This document shows, piece by piece, positions 1 through 6,356 of a stretch of DNA of 6,601 nucleotides (its first letter is position 1; each line of letters opens with the position of its first letter). This stretch comes from Pseudomonadota bacterium (GTDB taxonomy: Bacteria; Pseudomonadota; Gammaproteobacteria; Burkholderiales; Burkholderiaceae_D). Under the pieces are notes generated by a model. That model worked only from the letters and a program-made list of their open reading frames with translations, searched no databases and was not told the origin of the DNA. Location of the stretch: NCBI GenBank assembly GCA_023435945.1, contig JAEZLB010000055.1, positions 1 through 6,601 on the forward strand. The letters are read 5' to 3'. The position numbers and the translations under genes were made by a program.

Positions 1-95
1 GCAACCCGCCACGTCCACCCAAGGCGACCAGCGAGCAACCGCCCGCGCCGCCTTCCGATCAGGCAGGTGATGTGCCGACGCCGGTAACTGCCTGA
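1..95 (+). CDS. C-terminal end of an unidentified protein with a proline-rich tail (5' truncated)
   Basis: The frame starting at base 3 stays open from the window edge and ends at TGA (93-95). It gives about 30 residues rich in Pro, Ala, Thr and Ser, running from NPPRPPKATSEQ to DVPTPVTA. The other two forward frames give Arg-rich or unremarkable peptides that stop earlier (87 and 69), so this frame looks the most protein-like. A strong intrinsic terminator lies 37 bases downstream, which fits the end of a + strand gene. Such a tail is probably disordered and would follow a folded domain lying to the left of the window. No family can be assigned from it and no function is proposed. Confidence 0.45.
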   Translation, partial: NPPRPPKATSEQPPAPPSDQAGDVPTPVTA

Positions 96-132
96 GCTGA
101 TCAGGCGAGATATTAAAGGTGTTACAAACCAG

Positions 133-160
133 GGAGGATGAGCAATCATCCTCCTTTTTT
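133..160 (+). terminator. Rho-independent terminator of the upstream gene
   Basis: A perfect 8-bp stem, GGAGGATG (133-140) with CATCCTCC (147-154), encloses a 6-base loop and runs directly into six T residues (155-160). It follows the TGA at 93-95 and precedes the symporter promoter, so it insulates the symporter from upstream transcription. Confidence 0.9.
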
Positions 161-244
161 ATGGCCCTTTGCACCAATAGGGGGAGGGTCTTAAGCTATC
201 TCTGACTCGTTCTGGAAAAAGCGACAGCGATCATTTTTTCGTCG

Positions 245-274
245 TTGTTGCTTGGCAAGTACGAAGGCTATAAT
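245..274 (+). promoter_or_regulatory. Candidate sigma70 promoter of the symporter gene
   Basis: A perfect -10 hexamer TATAAT lies at 269-274. The best-placed -35 is TTGTTG (245-250, 18-base spacer), which matches consensus only in TTG. Transcription would start near 281, leaving a leader of about 20 bases. The spacer contains the small inverted repeat TTGC-TTG-GCAA (248-258), which could be an operator half-covering the promoter. The -10 call is solid; the -35 is weak and may imply an activator. Confidence 0.6.
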
Positions 275-300
275 CCCGCAAATCTTTTCGGGAGGTAGGC

Positions 301-1737
301 ATGAATACCTTGGGCGTTTTCGTTATTCTGTATCTGATCGTTTCTATTGGCATAGGTTTGTATGCCGCTACCAAGGTGCACAATACCGGCGACTATGCAG
401 TGGCCGGTCGCTCTCTTCCCCTTTATATCGTTATCACGACCGTATTTGCTACCTGGTTCGGTTCCGAAACCGTGCTGGGCATTCCCGGCGAGTTCGTCAC
501 GCATGGGTTGGGTGGCGTGATTGAAGATCCATTCGGCGCCAGCATGTGCCTGGTGCTGGTCGGCTTGTTCTTCGCCCGCAAGCTCTACAAGCTTAAACTG
601 CTGACCATTGCCGATTACTACCGCTATCGTTACAACCGCGTCGTCGAAGTTATCGCCTCTGTTTGCATTCTGCTGTCTTATCTCGGCTGGGTTGCCGCGC
701 AGATCACTGCGCTGGGCATGGTGGCCGAGATCTTGTCGGGTGGCGCGATTTCTCTTGGCATGGGCATGGTGCTGGGAGCTGCCATCGTTTGTGTCTATAC
801 GATGTTTGGTGGCATGTGGTCAGTGGCTATGACGGATTTTTTTCAGATGGTCATCATCGTAGCGGGCTTGCTGTTCATTTCTTATTTCATGTCTGACATG
901 GCTGGTGGGGCTGGTACCGTCATTACGCATGCTGTCGAAGCGGGGAAGCTTGATATGCGTCCCGAATTCACGCTGGCAGGCATCCTGGGCTTCATCGCGG
1001 CTGCAGTGACCATGATGCTGGGTTCGATTCCGCAACAAGACGTATTTCAGCGGGTAATGTCCTCCAAGAGTGCTGACGTTGCGGTCTGGGGGGCAGTGAT
1101 CGGTGGCACTTTATATCTATTGTTTTCCTTCGTGCCCATGTTCATTACCTACGCAGCTCACTTGATCGATCCGGATCTGGTGGCACGTCATCTCGATGCC
1201 GACACGACAGGCCATATCCTTCCCACGCTGATCATGGAGCGCGCACCGCAAATCGCGCAGATCCTGTTCTTCGGCGCACTGCTCTCCGCCATCATGTCGA
1301 CAGCCAGCGCAACCTTGCTTGCACCCAGTATTACGGTAGTGGAAAACATCCTGCGCCAGTTCGTGGATATGAATGATAAGCAGCAGTTGTTTGCCACGCG
1401 TGCCACGGTTTTCTTTTTCACCATTGCCGTCACCGCTTATGCATGGCTGATGGAAGGTACCTCGATCTATGAGCTGGTTGGTAATGCTTACAAGGTCACG
1501 CTGGTCGGTGCTTTCATACCATTGGTAATGGGATTGTACTGGTCGCGCGCGACCACGCAGGGGGCTCTGTTCTCCACTATAGGCGGCGTGGCGGCATGGG
1601 TGCTGATGGAAGTGTTTGCTGCAGAATCCATCTGGCCGCCCCAATTGATAGGTCTACTGGTGAGTTTCTCCGGCATGATCATTGGTTCCTTGTTACCTGC
1701 GCTGGCAGGTAAATCGCCGGTTCCTGTGGCCGAATAG
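301..1737 (+). CDS. Sodium:solute symporter (SSS family) permease, substrate unknown
   Basis: This 478-residue inner-membrane protein has the usual length and roughly 13 hydrophobic segments of the SSS family (PutP, PanF and CHT relatives), which drive solute uptake with the sodium gradient. Family hallmarks are visible: ATWFGSETVLGIPGE around 50-64 in the second segment; GGMWSVAMTDFFQM at 170-183, the first SSS signature; IPQQDVFQRVMSSKS at 243-257; and GALLSAIMSTASATLLAPS at 325-343, whose Ser333-Thr334 sit where the conserved Na2-site hydroxyl residues lie in this fold. The start ATG follows GGGAGG (290-295) at good distance. The gene is flanked by a terminator upstream and its own promoter, so it is probably monocistronic. 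The N-terminal third recalls choline/CHT-like or uncharacterised SSS members more than classical PutP, but the substrate cannot be read from sequence. Confidence 0.95.
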   Translation: MNTLGVFVILYLIVSIGIGLYAATKVHNTGDYAVAGRSLPLYIVITTVFATWFGSETVLGIPGEFVTHGLGGVIEDPFGASMCLVLVGLFFARKLYKLKLLTIADYYRYRYNRVVEVIASVCILLSYLGWVAAQITALGMVAEILSGGAISLGMGMVLGAAIVCVYTMFGGMWSVAMTDFFQMVIIVAGLLFISYFMSDMAGGAGTVITHAVEAGKLDMRPEFTLAGILGFIAAAVTMMLGSIPQQDVFQRVMSSKSADVAVWGAVIGGTLYLLFSFVPMFITYAAHLIDPDLVARHLDADTTGHILPTLIMERAPQIAQILFFGALLSAIMSTASATLLAPSITVVENILRQFVDMNDKQQLFATRATVFFFTIAVTAYAWLMEGTSIYELVGNAYKVTLVGAFIPLVMGLYWSRATTQGALFSTIGGVAAWVLMEVFAAESIWPPQLIGLLVSFSGMIIGSLLPALAGKSPVPVAE

Positions 1738-1780
1738 ACAAGCTTTTGTCCTAAAATGTCCCTTGCTTGCCTTTGCGAGA

Positions 1781-1795
1781 GGGGGTGTGCCCCCC
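1781..1795 (+). other. GC-rich hairpin between symporter and fmdB-like gene
   Basis: GGGGG (1781-1785), loop TGTG and CCCCC(C) (1790-1795) form a short, very stable hairpin 43 bases after the symporter stop. No T-tract follows (AGACAGCATC comes next), so it is not a standard intrinsic terminator. It may protect the 3' end of the symporter mRNA, slow polymerase, or have no function. Confidence 0.4.
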
Positions 1796-1834
1796 AGACA
1801 GCATCAATCTCCGGAAAACGCGCCAGAATGCCTT

Positions 1835-1840
1835 TATAAT
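1835..1840 (+). promoter_or_regulatory. Candidate -10 element for the fmdB-DUF502-aspS cluster
   Basis: A perfect TATAAT lies 33 bases before the zinc ribbon start codon. Transcription would begin near 1847 and give a leader of about 27 bases carrying the ribosome binding site. No good TTGACA-like -35 is found 16-18 bases upstream, so only the -10 is claimed. Confidence 0.5.
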
Positions 1841-1873
1841 TCAGGGTTTTGGACGTTTTCGCGGAGATTTTTT

Positions 1874-2146
1874 ATGCCTATTTATGCTTATCGTTGTGAA
1901 GCCTGCGGCTTTGCCAAAGACGTGCTGCAAAAGGTCTCTGATGCGGCACTGACGGAATGCCCTTCCTGCAGTAAGCCAGCTTTCAAGAAACAGCTCACCG
2001 CCGCCGGATTTCAGCTCAAGGGTACCGGCTGGTATGTGACGGATTTCCGTAATAACGGCGGTACAAAACCGGCTGGCGACAGCGCTGGCTCCTCTGCAGC
2101 TCCCGGAGCTTGCGGTTCCGGTGCCTGTACGCCAAGCTGCGGATAG
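1874..2146 (+). CDS. FmdB-family double CxxC zinc ribbon protein
   Basis: This 90-residue protein starts MPIYAYRCEACG, the typical opening of the FmdB / CxxC_CxxC_SSSS zinc ribbon family. Two metal-binding knuckles are seen, Cys8-x2-Cys11 and Cys29-x2-Cys32, followed by the family motif FQLKGTGWYVTDFR at 46-59. The tail from about residue 60 is low complexity (Gly, Ala, Ser, Lys) and ends in three further cysteines (80, 85, 89). The frame is open back to 1682 inside the symporter gene, but the ATG at 1874 is chosen because it matches the family start and follows GGAGA (1863-1867) with a 6-base spacer. FmdB was named as a putative regulator of amidase genes in a methylotroph. For most members, including this one, the role is unproven; zinc binding is the only safe inference. 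It is probably the first gene of a transcription unit with the next two genes. Confidence 0.93.
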   Translation: MPIYAYRCEACGFAKDVLQKVSDAALTECPSCSKPAFKKQLTAAGFQLKGTGWYVTDFRNNGGTKPAGDSAGSSAAPGACGSGACTPSCG

Positions 2147-2194
2147 TCAGGCAGTTCGGATCTCTATAAACCAGATCGATAGGGCGACCCAGGC

Positions 2195-2896
2195 ATGCGA
2201 AAATTTTTGGTGACGGCACTGATGTTTGTGTTGCCGGTGGCTCTCAGAGGAATGATGCGCAAATACTTTGTAACCGGGTTGCTGATACTGGTGCCCCTGG
2301 CAATCACCTTGTGGGTGCTGGGGATCATTATCGGCACCCTCGACCAGTCGTTGATGCTGCTGCCCGAAGCATGGCGGCCGCGTGCACTGGTCGGTATGGA
2401 TATCCCCGGCGTGGGTACTATCCTTACCCTGCTCATCATTTTCGTGACGGGCATAGTCGCCCACAATTATTTCGGCCGCAAGCTGGTGAATGTGTGGGAA
2501 TTGCTGCTCACGCGCATACCCGTAGTGAATTCCATTTATTCCAGCGTCAAGCAAGTCTCGGACACTTTGTTCTCTTCGTCCGGTAATGCTTTTCGCAAGG
2601 CCTTGCTGGTGCAGTATCCCCGCCATGGAGCCTGGACGATTGCCTTCCTGACCGGCGCGCCCGGCGGCGATGTGCGCAATCATCTGCCCGACGGGTATAT
2701 CAGCATTTATGTGCCGACCACCCCTAATCCGACCTCCGGCTTTTTCCTGATGATTCCCAAGACTGATGCCATCGAGCTCGACATGAGTGTTGATGAGGCA
2801 TTGAAATACATCGTGTCCATGGGAGTCGTTGCGCCGGAATCTTTGGAAAAAGAAATCATCACCGATCCCCCGCAAGTGGCAAACAGCAGGCATTGA
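2195..2896 (+). CDS. DUF502 family inner-membrane protein with an extra N-terminal segment
   Basis: The family is recognised by the N-terminal [20 protein letters not shown] (22-40), a second membrane segment around 72-93 ([20 protein letters not shown]), [21 protein letters not shown] at 106-125, and [15 protein letters not shown] at 172-186. DUF502 proteins have two membrane spans followed by a soluble C-terminal domain; their function is unknown. The usual start corresponds to Met20/Met21 (ATGATG at 2252 and 2255), which gives about 213 residues, the usual family size. Here the frame continues upstream to an ATG at 2195, adding 19-20 residues that resemble the first span again. I give the longer form because of that in-frame resemblance. 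The start at 2255, with AGAGGA four bases or fewer upstream, is a serious alternative. The gene lies 48 bases after the zinc ribbon gene and 55 bases before the chosen aspS start, so co-transcription is likely. Confidence 0.9.
   Translation: MRKFLVTALMFVLPVALRGMMRKYFVTGLLILVPLAITLWVLGIIIGTLDQSLMLLPEAWRPRALVGMDIPGVGTILTLLIIFVTGIVAHNYFGRKLVNVWELLLTRIPVVNSIYSSVKQVSDTLFSSSGNAFRKALLVQYPRHGAWTIAFLTGAPGGDVRNHLPDGYISIYVPTTPNPTSGFFLMIPKTDAIELDMSVDEALKYIVSMGVVAPESLEKEIITDPPQVANSRH
2246..2251 (+). promoter_or_regulatory. Internal Shine-Dalgarno-like site for the short DUF502 form
   Basis: AGAGGA sits immediately before the tandem ATGATG (2252-2257) where DUF502 proteins normally begin. Spacing to the second ATG is three bases, shorter than ideal but usable. 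The upstream ATG at 2195 has only AGG one base away or AGGG (2181-2184) ten bases away. The site therefore argues for initiation at 2255, or for two forms of the protein. Confidence 0.4.
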
Positions 2897-2951
2897 TATG
2901 CATGTGCCTGAGCGTGAACCAATTAAAGAAGACCATAACTGGAAAACAAAC

Positions 2952-4757
2952 ATGTCGATGCGAACACATTATTGCGGCCTCACCACTGAGGCGCTTCTCG
3001 GTCAAACCGTCAGCCTGTGCGGCTGGGTACATCGCCGCCGCGATCACGGCGGGGTCATTTTCATCGATCTGCGTGACCGTGAAGGCCTGGTGCAGGTGGT
3101 GTGCGATCCAGATCGCGCGGAAGTGTTCAGCCGCGCCGAAGCCGTGCGAAATGAATACTGCTTGCGTATTACGGGCGTAGTGCGCAGCCGCCCGGAAGGT
3201 ACGGATAATCCCAATCTGACTTCCGGAAAAATTGAAGTGTTGTGTCACGACCTGGAAGTGTTGAATCCCTCCGTGACGCCGCCGTTCCAGTTGGATGACG
3301 ACAATTTGTCCGAAACTACGCGCCTGACCCATCGCGTTCTGGATCTGCGTCGTCCGCAGATGCAGAACAATCTGCGCCTGCGTTACAAAGTGGCGATGGA
3401 AGTACGCAAGTACCTGGACGAAAACGGCTTCATCGACATCGAGACGCCGATGCTGACCAAGTCCACCCCGGAAGGTGCGCGCGACTATCTGGTACCGTCG
3501 CGTGTGAATCCCGGCAATTTCTTCGCGCTGCCGCAGTCGCCACAGTTATTCAAGCAGTTGCTGATGGTGGCAAACTTCGACCGTTACTATCAGATTACCA
3601 AGTGCTTCCGCGATGAAGATTTGCGTGCTGACCGTCAGCCGGAATTCACGCAAATCGACTGCGAAACTTCCTTCATGTCGGAGCAGGAAATCCGTGACCT
3701 GTTCGAAGACATGATCCGTAAAGTATTCCGCAATACGCTGGGCGTCGAGCTGCCTGACCCTTTCCCCGTCATGGACTTCGCTACGGCCATGGCGCTCTAT
3801 GGTTCCGACAAGCCGGACATGCGCGTGAAGCTGGAATTCACCGAACTGACCGATGTAATGAAGGACGTCGAGTTCAAGGTGTTCGCCGGCGCGGCCAACA
3901 TGGATGGCGGTCGCGTGGTGGCACTGCGCGTGCCGGGCGGTGGTGCGATGCCTCGTTCCGAGATTGATGCCTTCACCCAGTTTGTGGCGATCTACGGCGC
4001 CATAGGACTGGCTTACATCAAGGTCAATGAGAAGGCCAAAGGTCGTGACGGTCTGCAATCGCCTATCGTTAAGAATATCCACGCCGCCGCACTGAATGCG
4101 ATTCTGGAAAAAACAGGCGCCCAGGATGGCGACCTGATTTTCTTTGGCGCGGACAAAGCGAAAGTAGTCAACGATGCGATCGGTGCATTGCGTATCAAGA
4201 TCGGTCACAGCGAATTTGGCAAGGCCAATGGCCTGTTTGAAGATGCATGGCGCCCGCTATGGGTGGTCGACTTCCCGATGTTCGAGTACGACGAGGAAAG
4301 CGCTCGCTGGGTTGCGCTGCACCATCCGTTCACTTCACCCAAGGATGGTCATGAAGACCTGATCGAAACTAATCCGGGTCAGGCACTGGCAAAGGCTTAC
4401 GATATGGTGCTGAACGGGTGGGAAATTGGCGGCGGCTCGGTGCGTATTCATCGTGCCGATGTGCAGAGCAAGGTGTTCCGTGCCCTGAATATCAGTGCCG
4501 AAGAAGCGCAACTGAAATTCGGCTTCCTGCTGGATGCGCTGCAGTACGGCGCACCGCCGCACGGTGGCCTGGCTTTTGGCCTGGATCGTATCGTCACCAT
4601 GATGGCCGGTGCCGAGTCTATCCGCGACGTGATTGCCTTCCCCAAGACGCAGCGCGCGCAATGCCTGTTGACGCAGGCGCCTTCTGCCGTAGACGAGAAG
4701 CAGTTGCGTGAATTGCACATCCGCCTGCGGACTACCGAACCTGCGGTGAAGGAATAA
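2952..4757 (+). CDS. aspS: Aspartyl-tRNA synthetase (class IIb), probably nondiscriminating
   Basis: This cytoplasmic enzyme attaches aspartate to tRNA(Asp) using ATP. The 601 residues match the bacterial type. The OB-fold anticodon-binding domain spans about 1-110 with [12 protein letters not shown] at 23-34. Class II motif 1 lies around 161-184 (ending in the ARDYLVPSR stretch), motif 2 at 218-236 ([16 protein letters not shown]), the bacterial insertion domain at roughly 285-430, and motif 3 at 538-550 ([13 protein letters not shown]). His32 and Gly83 correspond to the two P. aeruginosa residues reported to allow tRNA(Asn) recognition, so the enzyme may also make Asp-tRNA(Asn) for GatCAB. 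The frame is open back to 2829 over the DUF502 end. ATG 2952 (or 2958) is preferred because family members begin MRTHYC. An ATG at 2898, one base after the DUF502 stop with AGG upstream, would add 18 unconserved residues. The Shine-Dalgarno before 2952 is weak (GGAAAA). Confidence 0.97.
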   Translation: MSMRTHYCGLTTEALLGQTVSLCGWVHRRRDHGGVIFIDLRDREGLVQVVCDPDRAEVFSRAEAVRNEYCLRITGVVRSRPEGTDNPNLTSGKIEVLCHDLEVLNPSVTPPFQLDDDNLSETTRLTHRVLDLRRPQMQNNLRLRYKVAMEVRKYLDENGFIDIETPMLTKSTPEGARDYLVPSRVNPGNFFALPQSPQLFKQLLMVANFDRYYQITKCFRDEDLRADRQPEFTQIDCETSFMSEQEIRDLFEDMIRKVFRNTLGVELPDPFPVMDFATAMALYGSDKPDMRVKLEFTELTDVMKDVEFKVFAGAANMDGGRVVALRVPGGGAMPRSEIDAFTQFVAIYGAIGLAYIKVNEKAKGRDGLQSPIVKNIHAAALNAILEKTGAQDGDLIFFGADKAKVVNDAIGALRIKIGHSEFGKANGLFEDAWRPLWVVDFPMFEYDEESARWVALHHPFTSPKDGHEDLIETNPGQALAKAYDMVLNGWEIGGGSVRIHRADVQSKVFRALNISAEEAQLKFGFLLDALQYGAPPHGGLAFGLDRIVTMMAGAESIRDVIAFPKTQRAQCLLTQAPSAVDEKQLRELHIRLRTTEPAVKE

Positions 4758-4781
4758 GCTTCTGAATTGCAGCATATTAAG

Positions 4782-4806
4782 GGCGCGGTTATTCCGCGCC
4801 TTTTTT
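4782..4806 (+). terminator. Rho-independent terminator after aspS
   Basis: A perfect 7-bp GC stem, GGCGCGG (4782-4788) with CCGCGCC (4794-4800), carries a TTATT loop and is followed at once by six T residues (4801-4806). It lies 24 bases after the aspS stop and probably ends the fmdB-DUF502-aspS transcript, so nudB needs read-through or its own promoter. Confidence 0.92.
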
Positions 4807-4859
4807 ATTACTATTCCGGAACGCCGCCTGGGCCTTCTTTCTGAATCGCGCTTTCACCC

Positions 4860-5366
4860 ATGAATAAGACTTACAAGATTCCCGAATCCGTACTGGTGGT
4901 CGTGCACAGTCCCGAATTTGAGGTGCTGCTGATCGAGCGCGCCGACCGGCCCGGTTATTGGCAATCGGTCACCGGTTCCAAGGATACGCAGGAAGAAGAT
5001 CTGGTCGATACGGCAATACGGGAAGTGTTCGAGGAAACGGGCATCCAGGTGGTGCGCGATGCTTTGTCATCTTATTTCCCTGCTGACCCCTTGCAGGCGC
5101 CGACTGTGCCCCTATCTAATCTTCGTGACTGGCAACTTTCGAATATTTACGAGATCTATCCCATGTGGGGATACCGCTATGCGCCTGGTGTGAAGCACAA
5201 CACCGAACACGTGTTCGGCTTGCAAGTGCCGCGTGAAATACCGATTACGCTGGCACCGCGTGAACACATTAACCATATGTGGTTACCCTATCTGCAAGCA
5301 GCAGATAAATGTTTTTCTCCTTCAAATGCGGAAGCAATATTGCAATTGCCGCGTTATGCCAGATAA
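4860..5366 (+). CDS. nudB: Dihydroneopterin triphosphate diphosphatase (Nudix hydrolase)
   Basis: This 168-residue Nudix protein is expected to remove pyrophosphate from 7,8-dihydroneopterin triphosphate, an early step of folate synthesis. The N-terminus (YKIPESVLVVVHS) and GYWQSVTGS at 32-40 strongly resemble E. coli NudB. The Nudix box runs from Gly39 to Ile62 and contains REVFEETGI (54-62) with the metal-binding glutamates 55, 58 and 59. There is one more residue than consensus between Gly39 and the REVFEE part. The C-terminal half carries EHVFGL (116-121) and APREHINHMWLP (132-143), typical of this subfamily. nudB directly follows aspS in E. coli as well, which supports the assignment. 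No clear Shine-Dalgarno precedes the ATG at 4860; the start rests on alignment with NudB. No convincing promoter was found in the 53 bases between the terminator and the ATG. Confidence 0.92.
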   Translation: MNKTYKIPESVLVVVHSPEFEVLLIERADRPGYWQSVTGSKDTQEEDLVDTAIREVFEETGIQVVRDALSSYFPADPLQAPTVPLSNLRDWQLSNIYEIYPMWGYRYAPGVKHNTEHVFGLQVPREIPITLAPREHINHMWLPYLQAADKCFSPSNAEAILQLPRYAR

Positions 5367-5368
5367 CT

Positions 5369-6244
5369 ATGGAAGATCAAGCACAAGTACAAACACAAAC
5401 ATATTGGTTTGACCAACCGGAGGCGGAAGAGGTGGGAAATGTCTCGGAAGTGAACTTGCGCATCACCACTTACAATATTCATAAGGGCGTGTCATCGTTC
5501 GGCCACCGCCCTCGTATTCACGCTCTGAAGCAGGCGATTACCGGCATGGAGTCGGATATCCTGTTCTTGCAGGAAGTTCAGGGCCGTAATGACCTGCAGG
5601 CGATGCGTCATGCGGCGAACTGGCCGGAATTGTCGCAACAGGATTTCCTGGCGGGCGATTCGCATGAGTGTGCCTATGGCATGAATGCCGTGTACGATCA
5701 TGGCCATCATGGCAATGCCTTGCTGAGCCGCTTTCCCATCGTTTCTACCCGCAATCAGGATGTCTCGGACCATGCGTTCGAGGCGCGCGGTATTCTGCAT
5801 TGCCGGGTGCGCACGCCGCTTACCGATGTGCACTGTTATGTCATCCACCTGGGATTATTTGCCGGCAGTCGCAAGCGGCAGACCGAGGCATTGATCGAGG
5901 CGGTGCAAAGTTCTGCCCCTGCGGGAGAGCCGATCATTATTGCCGGCGATTTCAACGACTGGAGCAATAACTTGAGCGATACGCTGCGCAGTACGCTCAA
6001 GGTCAATGAAGTGTTCGATCAGCGTTTATCCCGCCGCAGTTTCGGCACCTATTTCCGGCAATTGCAGGGACGCGGGCCCAAGGTGCAGCCTGCCCGTACT
6101 TTCCCGGCTGCCTTGCCGGTGCTGGCGCTGGATCGCATCTATGTGCGTGGTTTTCAGGTAGAGAACGCCAAGGTCATGCATGGGGCGCTATGGGCCAAGC
6201 TCTCCGATCATGCGCCTATCGTGGCGGATCTCAAGCTTAAATAA
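5369..6244 (+). CDS. Endonuclease/exonuclease/phosphatase (EEP) family hydrolase, YbhP-like
   Basis: This 291-residue protein has the full set of EEP (DNase I-like) catalytic motifs: TYNIHKG with Asn36, LQEVQG with Glu69, YVIHLGLF with His160, AGDFND with Asp194 and Asn196, LDRIYV with Asp255, and the terminal SDHAP with Asp280-His281. The fold hydrolyses phosphodiesters or phosphomonoesters with Mg2+, and substrates range from DNA to phospholipids. The motifs RNAVYDHGHHGNALLSRFP-like (around 105-123) and LHCRV match the bacterial group found beside clsB-type genes, such as E. coli YbhP. A lipid-related substrate is therefore inferred, not shown. The ATG at 5369 lies two bases after the nudB stop and suggests coupling, but it has no Shine-Dalgarno. 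A GTG at 5432 does have one, and the conserved domain starts only at about residue 30. No signal peptide or membrane segment is seen. Confidence 0.92.
   Translation: MEDQAQVQTQTYWFDQPEAEEVGNVSEVNLRITTYNIHKGVSSFGHRPRIHALKQAITGMESDILFLQEVQGRNDLQAMRHAANWPELSQQDFLAGDSHECAYGMNAVYDHGHHGNALLSRFPIVSTRNQDVSDHAFEARGILHCRVRTPLTDVHCYVIHLGLFAGSRKRQTEALIEAVQSSAPAGEPIIIAGDFNDWSNNLSDTLRSTLKVNEVFDQRLSRRSFGTYFRQLQGRGPKVQPARTFPAALPVLALDRIYVRGFQVENAKVMHGALWAKLSDHAPIVADLKLK
5419..5423 (+). promoter_or_regulatory. Shine-Dalgarno for an alternative GTG start of the EEP gene
   Basis: GGAGG lies eight bases before an in-frame GTG at 5432, which would remove the first 21 residues (MEDQAQVQTQ...). The removed stretch is Gln-rich with AT-rich third positions and lies outside the catalytic domain. 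The site therefore makes the shorter 270-residue form a real possibility. Confidence 0.4.
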
Positions 6245-6257
6245 TTTTATTGTCGGT

Positions 6258-6286
6258 TTGGCTGAGAGACTTTAACAAGTTATCAT
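6258..6286 (+). promoter_or_regulatory. Candidate sigma70 promoter of the clsB-like gene
   Basis: TTGGCT (6258-6263) and TATCAT (6281-6286) match the -35 and -10 consensus at four and five of six positions, with a 17-base spacer. They lie in the 112-base gap before the clsB-like gene. No intrinsic terminator follows the EEP gene, so read-through from nudB-EEP is also possible. Confidence 0.45.
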
Positions 6287-6356
6287 CCGGCTTGCCCTAA
6301 AATGGGGCGAAACTGATGAACTGCCCCTCTCTCACAGACTGGATGATTAAGATTGC

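Noticed and set aside
1117..1644. A 175-codon open frame on the - strand inside the symporter gene
   Set aside because: It is antisense to a well-supported SSS gene, has no motif, and has composition typical of reverse-frame shadows.
1682..1873. Upstream extension of the zinc ribbon reading frame into the symporter gene
   Set aside because: The added 64 residues have no family similarity and overlap the symporter, whereas the ATG at 1874 has a ribosome binding site and the conserved N-terminus.
2159..2177. Small inverted repeat GATCT...AGATC with TATAAA in the loop, before the DUF502 gene
   Set aside because: A five-base stem is likely to arise by chance, and no matching -35 element accompanies the TATAAA.
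2147..2953. A 268-codon open frame on the - strand opposite the DUF502 gene
   Set aside because: It lies opposite a recognised protein family in the + strand, its peptide is His/Gln/Arg-rich without domain motifs, and it is best explained as a shadow of the + strand codon pattern.
3546..4208. A 220-codon open frame on the - strand inside aspS
   Set aside because: It overlaps the conserved catalytic and insertion domains of AspRS, and its His/Arg/Glu-rich sequence has no recognisable domain.
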